Below are positions 7,147 through 15,574 of a stretch of 64,000 bases of DNA, piece after piece (within the stretch, counting starts at the first letter, position 1; each line of letters opens with the position of its first letter). The stretch lies in assembly GCA_019359375.1 (NCBI GenBank), contig JAHHHL010000006.1, positions 62,001 through 126,000 on the forward strand, read 5' to 3'. The DNA is from Lyngbya sp. HA4199-MV5 (GTDB lineage Bacteria > Cyanobacteriota > Cyanobacteriia > Leptolyngbyales > Leptolyngbyaceae). The notes beneath the pieces were generated by a model, which searched no databases, was not told where the DNA came from, and saw nothing but the letters and a program-made list of their open reading frames with translations. Made by a program: the position numbers and the translations under genes.

Positions 7147-8958
7147 ATGACAGACGTTTTTATCTCTTATTCGCGCAAAGACAAGGCGTTTGTCCAATCA
7201 CTTCACGAAGCGCTGAACGCCCACGATCGCGATACCTGGGTGGACTGGGAAGACATTCCCCTCACGGCGGACTGGTGGCACGAAATTCAGCGCGGCATTG
7301 AAGGTGCCCAGACCTTTGTGTTTATCCTCAGCCCCGACTCGGTTGCATCTCGTGTTTGCCGCGAAGAGATTGACCATGCTATGGCTAATCACAAGCGCCT
7401 GGTGCCGATCGTGCATCGGGAAGGGTTTACGCTCGACAAAAGCCTGCCTGCTCACGACGCGCTGAATCGTCATAACTGGCTGTTTTTTCGAGAACAGGAT
7501 GAGTTTGACACGGGGTTCCAGGGGTTGCTTACCGCGATCGACACCGATCTGGAATATGTCAGGGCGCACACCCGACTGCTGGAACGGGCGATCGAATGGG
7601 ATACGAAGACCCGCAATCCGAGCTTTTTACTGCGGGGCGATGACCTGGAGGACGCTGAGCAATGGTTAGCCCAGGGAGCCAGTAAGGAGCCACGACCCAC
7701 AGAACTTCAAGGCGACTACATCAGCACCAGCCGCAAGACCGAAACTGCGCGACAGAAAGCCGATCGTCGCACACAGCGATTGTTCACCGCTGGTATGGGT
7801 GCCTTTGCATTAGTAGCAGTGGGAGCGGCGGGTGTTGCGTTTCAGAACCAGCAGGAGGCGATCAGTCAGAAAAAAGAGGCGGTTGCTCAAAGAAAAGAGG
7901 CAGAGCAGCAACGGCAGATTGCCGTTAACAAGAGCAGGGAAGCCGATCAGCAACGAGATAAGGTGAAAGCAGAACAGCGAAATACCAAACAGGCGTTAGA
8001 CCAAACAAAAAAAGCGTTAGACCAAACCAAGAAAGCGAAGGCAGCAGAAGCCGCACAGACGTTACGGGCAGTGGCAGCGCAAAAACTAGCCGAACAGCGA
8101 CAGGCAGAAGCGCAAACGCAGACGGAGATCGCAACGCAACAGCGGCAAGCAGCCGTTACCGCTAAAGCCATCGCCGAGAAGGAGCAAATCAATGCAGAGG
8201 TTAACTTCCAGAGTGTCGCTGCTCAAAATTTGCTGACATCCAATCTGGAGCTTGAGTCACTGATTGCAGCAATCAAAACAGGGCAGCGCGTCAAGCAGCT
8301 TGAGCAATCCAAGAGCAAGACTCTACAGCCCGATACTCGGATGCGGGCAATTGCAGCGCTCCGTCAGGTGGTCTACGGGGTGGAAGAGCGCAACCGCTTA
8401 GAAGGGCACAGCAGCAGTGTCCATAACGTGAGTTTCAGCCCGGACGGCAAAACGCTGGCGACGGGCAGTGATGACAACACGGTGAAGCTGTGGGACGTGC
8501 CGACAGGGCACGAAGTGCAAACGCTCAAAGGGCACAGCAGCAGTGTGTATAGCGTGAGTTTCAGCTCCGATGGCAAAACGCTGGCGACGGGTAGTTGGGA
8601 CAAAACGGTAAAGCTGTGGGCTGTGGCAACGGGGCACGAGGTGCAAACCCTCCAGGGGCATAGCGACAGTGTCAGTAGCGTAAGTTTCAGCCTCAATGGC
8701 AAGACCCTGGCGACGGGCAGTGATGACACCACCGTGAAGCTGTGGAACCTGAACCTGGATGACCTGCTGGCAAAAGGCTGTGGCTGGTTACATAACTACC
8801 TCCAGAACAATCCCAATGTGAGCAAAGAAGACAAGCATCTGTGTGATGGCGTTCGTCCGCCTGCGGCTCAGCCGGTGCCGCGGCAGTCGATGCAGCCAGG
8901 GACGGATGGTTGGTGGGGGTGGTTGAGGGGGTGGGGTGTCGAAACCTCGGAGGTTTGA
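7147..8958 (+). CDS. TIR - transmembrane - coiled coil - WD40 protein with only three WD repeats
   Basis: A 603-residue protein. Residues 1-135 are a TIR domain (DVFISYSRKDKAF start; CREEID at 71-76 offers the Glu of the NADase site, E74). A hydrophobic helix lies at about 211-232, then a charged Ala/Gln/Lys/Glu coiled coil to about 350. Three WD40 repeats follow (about 419-534), each with GHS...V..VSFS.DGKTLATGS.D.TVKLW. The tail LNLDDLLAKGCGWLHNYL is the terminal cap I associate with longer cyanobacterial WD40 proteins, so a larger propeller has probably been lost. Bacterial TIR proteins often hydrolyse NAD in immunity; that role here is inference. The last codons (VETSEV and stop) come from a palindromic repeat at 8941. 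No clear Shine-Dalgarno sequence precedes the ATG. Confidence 0.88.
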   Translation: MTDVFISYSRKDKAFVQSLHEALNAHDRDTWVDWEDIPLTADWWHEIQRGIEGAQTFVFILSPDSVASRVCREEIDHAMANHKRLVPIVHREGFTLDKSLPAHDALNRHNWLFFREQDEFDTGFQGLLTAIDTDLEYVRAHTRLLERAIEWDTKTRNPSFLLRGDDLEDAEQWLAQGASKEPRPTELQGDYISTSRKTETARQKADRRTQRLFTAGMGAFALVAVGAAGVAFQNQQEAISQKKEAVAQRKEAEQQRQIAVNKSREADQQRDKVKAEQRNTKQALDQTKKALDQTKKAKAAEAAQTLRAVAAQKLAEQRQAEAQTQTEIATQQRQAAVTAKAIAEKEQINAEVNFQSVAAQNLLTSNLELESLIAAIKTGQRVKQLEQSKSKTLQPDTRMRAIAALRQVVYGVEERNRLEGHSSSVHNVSFSPDGKTLATGSDDNTVKLWDVPTGHEVQTLKGHSSSVYSVSFSSDGKTLATGSWDKTVKLWAVATGHEVQTLQGHSDSVSSVSFSLNGKTLATGSDDTTVKLWNLNLDDLLAKGCGWLHNYLQNNPNVSKEDKHLCDGVRPPAAQPVPRQSMQPGTDGWWGWLRGWGVETSEV

Positions 8959-9011
8959 GCCAATCAGTTGGACACGCTGCTTGATCCTTGATGAAACCTC
9001 CGAGGTTTGAG
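8941..9011. repeat. Paired-palindrome element, copy 1
   Basis: Two palindromes, AAACCTCGGAGGTTT (from 8942) and AAACCTCCGAGGTTT (from 8994), lie 52 bp apart. A related element with the same 52-bp spacing is at 54459-54527. The first palindrome supplies the stop codon and final residues of the TIR-WD40 gene. It may work as a terminator. Confidence 0.7.
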
Positions 9012-9065
9012 TCAATCGATCGGTCACGCTAAGATGAGAAATAGTTGCGTGCCGAGTGAGCAGAA

Positions 9066-9305
9066 ATGATTACTCAAACAATGGTGCAACCCTCCTCCTG
9101 GGTTGAAGCGGGTGTCACGATTCAGACCATTCGTGGACTCAACCTGTTCAAATTTACCGATGAACTGCAAGCTCGCCTTGAAGCGCTGATTGACCAGCAA
9201 AAAGCCCATACCCTGACCGCGCAAGAAGAAGCTGAATTGGCAGGTATTACGGAACTCGATCGCATCTTTACCCTCATCAACGCCCGCATCATTGCGGAGT
9301 CATGA
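9066..9305 (+). CDS. Small conserved protein preceding an HNH nuclease gene
   Basis: A 79-residue protein, mostly helical, with FTDELQARLEALIDQQKAHTLTAQEEAELAGITELDRIF in its second half (given in parts; about residues 30-68). No catalytic motif is visible. Its TGA overlaps the ATG of the HNH nuclease gene by 4 bp, so the two form a translationally coupled operon. A regulatory or antitoxin-like role towards the nuclease is possible but not shown. A 45-bp piece of its 3' end is duplicated at 10595-10639. Start ATG at 9066. Confidence 0.7.
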   Translation: MITQTMVQPSSWVEAGVTIQTIRGLNLFKFTDELQARLEALIDQQKAHTLTAQEEAELAGITELDRIFTLINARIIAES

Positions 9306-9760
9306 GCATCAGCCATTCCATGCGCCAGCGCATTCGCCAACGAGCCAACTTTTTGTGCGAATATTGCCACTCGTCTGAAGAAGCCAGCACCGCTCTATTC
9401 ACCCTTGATCATCTGATTCCTCAATCTCTCGGTGGCAACGACAATGAGGATAACCTTGCGCTTGCCTGCCATCGCTGTAATGGTCGCCGCTATAACTTCA
9501 CAGATGGTCTTGATCCTGAAACTCAAGCCGTTGTGCGACTCTTTAACCCTAGACATGAGCAATGGTCAGAGCATTTCCTTTGGTCTGCTGATGGTCAACT
9601 CATCGTCGGCGTTACCAGTATCGGACGTGCCACTGTAGAACGTTTAGACATGAATGACAATTATCATGACGATCGTTCCATTCAACGTGCTCGTCGGCTC
9701 TGGATTCGTGGTGGTTGGCATCCGCCTCAGCAAGATCCACGTCAGTTAGCTGTAAAGTAA
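9302..9760 (+). CDS. HNH endonuclease
   Basis: A 152-residue protein with a zinc-binding HNH fold: CEYCHS (about residues 19-24), LDHLIPQSLGGNDNEDNLALACHRCN (about 35-60, with the catalytic His in LDH and the Asn of EDN), and the second CxxC in CHRCN. The region after residue 70 is typical of small stand-alone cyanobacterial HNH proteins. Its substrate may be DNA from phages or mobile elements, but this is not known. It overlaps the upstream small gene by 4 bp. Confidence 0.88.
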   Translation: MSISHSMRQRIRQRANFLCEYCHSSEEASTALFTLDHLIPQSLGGNDNEDNLALACHRCNGRRYNFTDGLDPETQAVVRLFNPRHEQWSEHFLWSADGQLIVGVTSIGRATVERLDMNDNYHDDRSIQRARRLWIRGGWHPPQQDPRQLAVK

Positions 9761-9856
9761 GCATCGCTCACCCTCTGCTAGAGTTGAAAACTCCTAACTT
9801 CAATCTAAGCCTTGCCCACTGGTAAAATTTGGGCAGAACCCATCCGTTTGAGACTC

Positions 9857-10180
9857 ATGCAAGCGATTGAAGCCACCGGAACGATCGATGCTTACGGACA
9901 ACTCGCATTGGATCAGCCGCTACAGGTTGCCCATCCCGGTCGGGTCAGAATCATCGTGCTGCTGACCGACTCATCCAATCAACTACCTGAGCAGACTCAG
10001 CCAGATGCACCCAGTAGCCAACCTGTGCAAGAAAGCCAACCACTTGACTCGCGCCCCATCTGGGAACGAGTGGCAGACATTTCAGCCCAGGTATCCCCTG
10101 AAGAGTGGGCGAAACTGCCCAAAGATTTGTCGAAAAACGTCGATCACTATCTATACGGCTCACCGAAACAGGACGAATGA
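9857..10180 (+). CDS. VapB-type antitoxin
   Basis: A 107-residue protein beginning MQAIEATGTIDAYGQLALD, the beta-strand swapped-hairpin start seen in AbrB/VapB-like antitoxins, then a Pro/Gln-rich linker and a C-terminal tail (WERVADISAQVSPEEWAKLP) likely to wrap the toxin. An upstream TTG at 9812 would add 15 residues but lacks a ribosome site, so ATG 9857 is preferred. The stop overlaps the start of the PIN-domain toxin gene by 4 bp. Family assignment rests on the N-terminal pattern and the partner gene. Confidence 0.75.
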   Translation: MQAIEATGTIDAYGQLALDQPLQVAHPGRVRIIVLLTDSSNQLPEQTQPDAPSSQPVQESQPLDSRPIWERVADISAQVSPEEWAKLPKDLSKNVDHYLYGSPKQDE

Positions 10181-10587
10181 AAACCGTCTTTGCGGATGCA
10201 GGCTATTGAATTGCCCTGATCAATCCAGACGACGATTTGCATCATCACGCAACGGTCGTTTCTGCTTCTCTAGCACCGCTCAAACTCGTTACCAGTGAAA
10301 TGGTCTTAACAGAAGTATTAAACTCGTTCTCTCGAAAGGGATCAGGCTTGAGAAAAACAACCGTCGCGCTGATGCAGGATATCAAAACTGACTCCACGAT
10401 CGAGGTTGTGCCTCAAACCAGTGAATCATTCAGCAACGCACTACAGCTTTACGAAGAACGCCTTGATCAAGCGTGGAGCCATACCGACTGTGCGTCGTTT
10501 CTCATCATGCAACAACGATCAATTCTGGAAGCCTTGACCCACGACAAGCATTTTGAACAAGCAGGTTTCATTGCACTCCTGCGATGA
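10177..10587 (+). pseudogene. VapC-type PIN-domain toxin with in-frame TGA at codon 11
   Basis: Translating from the ATG that overlaps the antitoxin stop gives MKTVFADAGY, then TGA (10207-10209), then IALINPDDDLHHHATVV onward in the same frame to 10587. Related PIN proteins read GYWIAL, so a Trp codon TGG has become TGA. Expected acidic residues are present on both sides: D7 before the stop; E in VLTEVLN, D in HTDCASF and D in THDKHF after it. Restart after the stop would lose the first catalytic Asp. The rest of the 136-codon frame is undamaged, suggesting a recent mutation or a sequencing error. The antitoxin upstream is intact. Confidence 0.85.
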
Positions 10588-10594
10588 GTTGGGC

Positions 10595-10639
10595 ACTCGA
10601 TCGCATCTTTCCCTCATCAACGCCCGCATCATTGCGGAG
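10595..10639. repeat. Duplicated fragment of the HNH-associated small gene
   Basis: ACTCGATCGCATCTTTCCC to GCGGAG matches 9254-9299, the 3' end of the small gene upstream of the HNH nuclease, with a single deleted base. It is the relic of a second copy. The orphan antitoxin's stop codon lies inside it. Confidence 0.85.
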
Positions 10640-10895
10640 ACTGAGCGATTTGCTGAAGTGCTGCTGTAAAAGCCTCCGTTCCGACCATTTGCGATCGCTC
10701 CAATGCAGTCTGAGCAAGCTGACCAAACGCACAGTCTTCCAGTAGCACCAGCCGATCGACCAATTGTTGATCACGATCGGCAGCTAAAAGCACATAGCTT
10801 GGCTGAGCTTCAGTCGTTAGCAAAACAGGCTCAACCGTTACCTGATCCAGCACTTCATTCTGGCGATCGTAGGGCAAACGCACACGTTTCTTCAT
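10629..10895 (-). CDS. Phd/YefM-like antitoxin, apparently without its toxin
   Basis: An 88-residue protein with the pattern of Phd/YefM-type antitoxins: VTVEPVLLTTEAQPSYVLLAADRDQQLVDRL (about residues 19-49) and a Leu-rich C-terminal half ending TAALQQIAQ. In this family the toxin normally follows directly, but here the sequence runs into the duplicated HNH-operon fragment and the VapC frame on the opposite strand. Upstream, a short open stretch (about 10892-10980, minus) reading KAGWDDHYLMKVLSQSNPVAKR ends in a TGA that overlaps the antitoxin ATG, so a further gene remnant may precede it. Confidence 0.65.
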   Translation of the reverse strand: MKKRVRLPYDRQNEVLDQVTVEPVLLTTEAQPSYVLLAADRDQQLVDRLVLLEDCAFGQLAQTALERSQMVGTEAFTAALQQIAQSPQ

Positions 10896-11061
10896 CGTTT
10901 AGCAACCGGATTAGATTGAGACAGCACCTTCATCAAATAGTGGTCATCCCAACCTGCCTTGAGGCGCTTAGCCTGCCTTATTCATGAGTAGTGGCGAAAG
11001 TGGATCGCTCTAGATCGCTGCAGAGGACAACTAAGCATTTGTCGTTTAATTTCGATTCACG

Positions 11062-11100
11062 AAGCGGGTCGTCACCAAGTTATGACCCGCTTTCTCTTTT
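11062..11100 (+). terminator. Rho-independent-type terminator on the plus strand
   Basis: AAGCGGGTC (11062-11070) pairs with GACCCGCTT (11084-11092), a 9-bp GC-rich stem with a 13-nt loop, followed by TCTCTTTT. The polarity fits plus-strand transcription, yet no plus-strand protein gene ends here. Read on the minus strand, where RNase J ends, it lacks the U tract. Confidence 0.7.
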
Positions 11101-11133
11101 ATAGTCAGCGTTCATGCTCAGACCACAACCAAA

Positions 11134-12897
11134 CTAAGAGGCGATCGCAGTCGTTCGCCGATCGCGGGCTACGTCTCGGATAGGCGGCTCTTCAGGGTTT
11201 TGCATCAAGAAGACGAGTAGCGGATTGCTTTGCAGGTCACGTCGCAACGTCCGCTGAATCTCGCGATCGATCTGTGTTTGTAGCCCCACCCAGTCAATTT
11301 CAAGCTGCCCTTCGTTACCAACGGGGCGAGCAAATTCAGTCCATCGCTCTCGCAACGTGGTGCCAATAGCGGTTTCAATGGACGCTTGGAGCTTCGATCG
11401 CTCCAGTGAAGTCACCACGCCACTCAAATGCACCTGTGGTTTTGCCATCAGCGAACCTGTCCAGCCGATCGCGGCGGCGACTGTCACAATGCCATCTCCA
11501 GCCAACTGCTGACGCTCCTTCAACACTTTGTTGTTCACCACACCCGATCGGGAGGTATCAACCAGTTCGATGCCAGAGGGCACTTTACCTGCAATTCGCA
11601 TGGAGGTTGCCGTCAGCTCTACCACATCACCATTGTCAATAATCACCATGTTTTCAGCAGGCACTCCTACACTCTGAGCCGTTTGGGAATGCTTGACCAG
11701 CATCCGATGCTCACCATGCACAGGCAAGAAGAATTTGGGTCGAGTTAAGCCCAGCATGAGCTTCTGGTCTTCCTGACAGCCATGTCCCGAAACATGAATG
11801 CCGTGTTCTTTGCCGTAGATTACCTTTGCGCCCTTCATCATGAGCTTGTCGATCGTATTGACCACCGCGATCGTGTTGCCTGGAATAGGGTTTGCCGAGA
11901 AGACGACCGTATCGCCCTCGCGAATCTTGACTTGACGATGCTCACCGTTGGCAATGCGAGTCATCGCCGACATCGGTTCGCCCTGAGAGCCAGTCGTGAG
12001 AATCAACACATGCTCATCAGATAGCTTTTGGAGCACGTTGAGCGGCTGGAATAAATTGTCGTCACACTTGATGTATCCCAGGGTGCGGGCATGGGCGATG
12101 AGGTTTAGCATCGATCGCCCGACCACTGATACCACCCGCCCGTTCTTCTTCGCCAGATCGAGAATCATGTTGATACGATGGACGGACGAGGCAAACGTCG
12201 TCACCAGCAAGCGCCCTTTTGCCTGAGCAAAAATACGATCGAGGTTAGGATAGACCGATCGTTCGGAAGGTGTACTTCCCGGTACTTCAGAGTTGGTCGA
12301 GTCGCTGATCAGGCAATGAACTCCTTTTTCGCCGTATTCTGCCAGTCGTTGAAAGTCAAAATATTCGCCATCCACAGGCGTATGGTCAACCTTAAAGTCG
12401 CCCGTGTGAATGACCACACCCACTGGAGTCCGAATCGCCACTGTAAAGCTATCTGCCATCGAGTGCGTGTTACGGATGAACTCCACAAAGAAGGATTTAC
12501 CGAGTCGCACGGTTTCACGCGGACCGACGGTACGGAGTTCTGTACGCTTGGTGACACCCGCTTCACTCAATTTATCCTTAAGTAACGCCATCGCTAAGCG
12601 AGGACCATAGATGATGGGAATCTCAAATTGTTTGAGATGGAAGGCAATGCCGCCAATGTGGTCTTCGTGACCGTGGGTGACAATCATGCCCTTAATTTTA
12701 TGACGGTTCTCCCGCAGATAGGTCATATCTGGCAGGACGATATTCACCCCATGCATCCCATCCGTCGGGAATGCAAGCCCTGCGTCGAGCAAGATAATCT
12801 CGTCGTTAATTTCAAAGACGCAGGTGTTTTTGCCGATTTCATGCAAACCACCGAGGGGAATGATTTTCAGCGCGGGTGAAGAGTTGTTTTGAGTCAT
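11134..12897 (-). CDS. rnj: Ribonuclease J
   Basis: Metallo-beta-lactamase/beta-CASP ribonuclease with 5'-3' exo- and endonuclease activity in RNA maturation and decay. About 587 residues, the usual family length. The metal-binding signature HGHEDH lies at about residues 75-80, an SDSTN motif follows, and GHG/PVHGEHRML mark the beta-CASP part; the C-terminal ~100 residues are the RNase J tail. Two in-frame ATGs occur (12903 and 12897). AAGG is placed 6 nt before the second, which is preferred. It lies upstream of dapA and asd in opposite transcription order (asd, dapA, rnj all minus), a neighbourhood seen in cyanobacteria. Confidence 0.95.
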   Translation of the reverse strand: MTQNNSSPALKIIPLGGLHEIGKNTCVFEINDEIILLDAGLAFPTDGMHGVNIVLPDMTYLRENRHKIKGMIVTHGHEDHIGGIAFHLKQFEIPIIYGPRLAMALLKDKLSEAGVTKRTELRTVGPRETVRLGKSFFVEFIRNTHSMADSFTVAIRTPVGVVIHTGDFKVDHTPVDGEYFDFQRLAEYGEKGVHCLISDSTNSEVPGSTPSERSVYPNLDRIFAQAKGRLLVTTFASSVHRINMILDLAKKNGRVVSVVGRSMLNLIAHARTLGYIKCDDNLFQPLNVLQKLSDEHVLILTTGSQGEPMSAMTRIANGEHRQVKIREGDTVVFSANPIPGNTIAVVNTIDKLMMKGAKVIYGKEHGIHVSGHGCQEDQKLMLGLTRPKFFLPVHGEHRMLVKHSQTAQSVGVPAENMVIIDNGDVVELTATSMRIAGKVPSGIELVDTSRSGVVNNKVLKERQQLAGDGIVTVAAAIGWTGSLMAKPQVHLSGVVTSLERSKLQASIETAIGTTLRERWTEFARPVGNEGQLEIDWVGLQTQIDREIQRTLRRDLQSNPLLVFLMQNPEEPPIRDVARDRRTTAIAS

Positions 12898-13219
12898 GGG
12901 CATCCTTATCGAACGTGTAAAGGTAAAAAAGTTGGTTGAGATGATTGAGAAAGACGTTAAAGATTAAAGTCTGTGCAGCCAAGGGTGCAACTGTTCTGGG
13001 ATAGCAGCAGTGGGATAGCGGCAAGCTTTCTAGAAAAGCTGGTTACATCGAAGCAGCATAGGGTTGACTGGATCAACAACCGTGCGGAGGCTTGATCAAT
13101 CAACAAGCACTGCCGATCGCCAGTCAGTTGAACGTCCTTAGCACGAAAGTGAGTGCGGGTCGTGGTCTATTCAGTTGTCTAGAAACTTTGTGGCAATCAA
13201 GCGACTGAAGAGTGAGCGA
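12898..13219. other. Intergenic region between dapA and rnj
   Basis: About 320 bp without a supported gene. It probably contains the rnj promoter and leader. No terminator, riboswitch or repeat was recognised, apart from a short inverted pair TCAACAACCGTGCGGAGG / CTTGATCAATCAACAAG region near 13070-13110. Confidence 0.5.
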
Positions 13220-14104
13220 TTAAAGCAATGATAAACGTGTCATTACTGGCTTCAAAGCTGCCGTTAAATCAGTCGAAGCGTCTGCCAAGGGAAGACGGGT
13301 AGAGCCAACTTGCCAGCCTTGTAACCGCAGGGCTGCCTTCACAGGGATCGGGTTCGCGGTCGTAAACAAGGCTTTGAAGAGTGGAAAAAGCTCAAGATGA
13401 ATCTTAGTAGCAACTTGATGCTGACCTGACTCAAAGGCACGAATCATTTGTTGAAGCTGTGGTCCAACTAAATGGCTCGCAACACTGACAACTCCAGTGC
13501 CACCGATCGCCAGCAATGGCAGGGTAATAGAGTCATCTCCAGAGTAGAGTGCAAACTCAGTGGGTGTCAAACGTTGAATCTCACTTGCTTGATCAAGATT
13601 ACCCGTTGATTCCTTGACTGCCACAATATTGCTAATAGTGGCAAGGCGAGCGATGGTTTCAGGTTGCATATTCTGCCCAGTACGCCCAGGAATGTTGTAA
13701 AGCATCATTGGCAAATCAGGTTCAGCTTCCGCGATCGCCTTGAAATGCTGGTAAAGCCCTTCCTGTGGTGGCTTGTTGTAATAGGGGACGACTTGCAACG
13801 AACCATCTAACCCTAGTTTAGCTGCTTTTTGGGTTGCTGCGATCGCCTCTCGCGTCGAGTTTGACCCCGCACCGGCAATAATCTTTGCTTTTCCAGCAAC
13901 CGCCTGCTGCACGACCTGAAAAAGTTCGTACTCTTCATCCCAGGTCAAGGTGGGCGATTCTCCCGTTGTGCCGCAGACAACCAGCGTATCGGTGCCGTTC
14001 TCGGCTAGATGAGACGCAAGCTTGGCGGCGATCGCAAAATCAACGCTGCCATCGTCCTTGAACGGCGTGATCATTGCAGTTAAAACTCGTCCAAAATTCA
14101 CCAC
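13220..14104 (-). CDS. dapA: 4-hydroxy-tetrahydrodipicolinate synthase
   Basis: Condenses aspartate semialdehyde with pyruvate, the first committed step to diaminopimelate and lysine. A 294-residue TIM-barrel protein of normal length. GTTGESPTL (about residues 45-53) is the substrate-binding loop, YNIPGRTG (about 137-144) contains the conserved Tyr, and VAVKESTGN (about 160-168) holds the Schiff-base Lys. The frame starts with GTG at 14102-14104. It follows asd at a distance of 118 bp on the same strand; the two enzymes act in succession, so co-expression is likely. The spacer has STRR-type GTTGTTGGTTGTTAG repeats. Confidence 0.96.
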   Translation of the reverse strand: MVNFGRVLTAMITPFKDDGSVDFAIAAKLASHLAENGTDTLVVCGTTGESPTLTWDEEYELFQVVQQAVAGKAKIIAGAGSNSTREAIAATQKAAKLGLDGSLQVVPYYNKPPQEGLYQHFKAIAEAEPDLPMMLYNIPGRTGQNMQPETIARLATISNIVAVKESTGNLDQASEIQRLTPTEFALYSGDDSITLPLLAIGGTGVVSVASHLVGPQLQQMIRAFESGQHQVATKIHLELFPLFKALFTTANPIPVKAALRLQGWQVGSTRLPLADASTDLTAALKPVMTRLSLL

Positions 14105-14150
14105 ACGGGTACAGTTGTTGGTTGTTAGTTGTTGGTTGTTAGCGTCGTGT
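14105..14150. repeat. STRR tract between asd and dapA
   Basis: GTTGTTGGTTGTTAGTTGTTGGTTGTTAG is a run of GTTGTTG/GTTAGTT heptamers just upstream of the dapA start codon. It lies in the dapA leader and may affect its translation or the asd-dapA transcript. Confidence 0.65.
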
Positions 14151-14222
14151 CTTAATAGCCAACCAGAAGCGATCTCTCGCCAGATATCACAAGTACTGCT
14201 TATTAGCTAATCGCTAATGGCG

Positions 14223-15263
14223 CTAATTTGCAAGGGCGATCGACGGCTGAATGAGATTCTGCTGTACCAGCAGTTCGGCAATCTGCACCGCATTGAGCGC
14301 CGCCCCTTTGCGGATCTGGTCGCCACACAGCCAGAGTTCCAAACTGGCAGGATGAGACAGATCCTGGCGGATGCGTCCTACAAGCACGTTGTCTTGACCA
14401 CTGGCATCGATCGGCATAGGGAAGTAATTTGCCTGCCAGTCTTCTACCAACGTTATACCCGGAGCTTGACTCAACAGGGTGCGTGCGTGTGCCACATCAA
14501 ACGGCTGCTCAAACTCCAGGTTAAGCGCTTCTGAGTGCGCCCGCAGTACGGGAACCCGTACACAGGTTGCCGTCACCCGCAGGTCAGGAACACCGAAAAT
14601 CTTCCGCGTTTCGTTGACCATTTTCATTTCTTCTTCGCAATACCCCTGGTCGTTGAGGGCAGAGTTGTGCGGAAACAAATTGAACGCCAGCGGGTAGGGA
14701 AAGAGTTCGGCAACAGGTTCCTGCCCGTGCAAAATTGCCTGCGCTTGCGTTTTCACCTCTTCCATTGCCCGTGCCCCTGCACCGCTGGCAGATTGATAGG
14801 TTGCAGCTACGACGCGTCGAAGGGGCTGCACCTGATGGAGTGGATACACCGCCACCGCCATCAGAATGGTCGTGCAGTTAGGGTTGGCAATCAGTCCCCG
14901 GTGAGTCGCTGCCGCTTGAGGGTTCACCTCTGGCACCACTAGCGGTACGGAGGTATCCATCCGAAAGGCGCTGGAATTGTCAATAAAAACGACCCCAGAC
15001 GCGATCGCCGTTTTCACCCAGGTCTTGGATACCGATGCACCTGCCGATGCCAGCACCAGATCGATATTTTTGAAGCTTTTGTCATCAACGGCTTCGAGGG
15101 GCAACGATTCACCCTTAAAGGAGAGTGTCTGACCCGCCGATCGCGGGGATGCCAGTAGCTTCAAATCGGCGATCGGAAAGTCCCGCTGCTCAAGCAGGGA
15201 CAGAAGTTCGGTACCAACAGCACCCGTCGCTCCTAGAATGGCGACCCGATAGGGATGAACCAA
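14223..15263 (-). CDS. asd: Aspartate-semialdehyde dehydrogenase
   Basis: NADPH-dependent reduction of aspartyl phosphate to aspartate semialdehyde, the branch point to lysine/diaminopimelate, threonine and methionine. 346 residues, the expected length. The nucleotide-binding loop GATGAVGTELL (about 10-20), the active-site Cys in NPNCTT (about residue 130) and the C-terminal His-containing LRAHSE motif are present. The start is a TTG at 15261-15263 with a strong GGAGG eight nucleotides before it. It lies upstream of dapA on the same strand. Confidence 0.95.
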   Translation of the reverse strand: MVHPYRVAILGATGAVGTELLSLLEQRDFPIADLKLLASPRSAGQTLSFKGESLPLEAVDDKSFKNIDLVLASAGASVSKTWVKTAIASGVVFIDNSSAFRMDTSVPLVVPEVNPQAAATHRGLIANPNCTTILMAVAVYPLHQVQPLRRVVAATYQSASGAGARAMEEVKTQAQAILHGQEPVAELFPYPLAFNLFPHNSALNDQGYCEEEMKMVNETRKIFGVPDLRVTATCVRVPVLRAHSEALNLEFEQPFDVAHARTLLSQAPGITLVEDWQANYFPMPIDASGQDNVLVGRIRQDLSHPASLELWLCGDQIRKGAALNAVQIAELLVQQNLIQPSIALAN

Positions 15264-15574
15264 CGTAATTTCCTCCGAGGTGATCCAAAAGCCTCTCTTT
15301 CAGCATACGCCTCCAGGGAGTTTCAGCGTGCTAACGAAATTTTTCGTAAACCCAATGGTGGTTCTATTTTTAAGATTCACTTAAACTAATGCGTAACCCT
15401 TGATCAGGATCAGTTACGATGACATATTGCGGCGATGCAGTGAATGCGATCGCCTGTTTCGACTGTTTGTGTCACATTTAAGTGGGCGATTTTGTGCCCC
15501 CTGAGCGACGCGCCAAGCTAGCAACCCACCGAGCCAGCAACCCACTAAAGTAATTGTCTGTAGCAAATATACCG
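15264..15574. other. Divergent promoter region between asd and tig
   Basis: About 310 bp separating divergent genes, so promoters for both must lie here. A palindrome CGAAATTTTTCG occurs at 15338-15349, and a TTGATCAGGATCA dyad near 15400. No tandem repeat or RNA gene was recognised. Confidence 0.5.
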
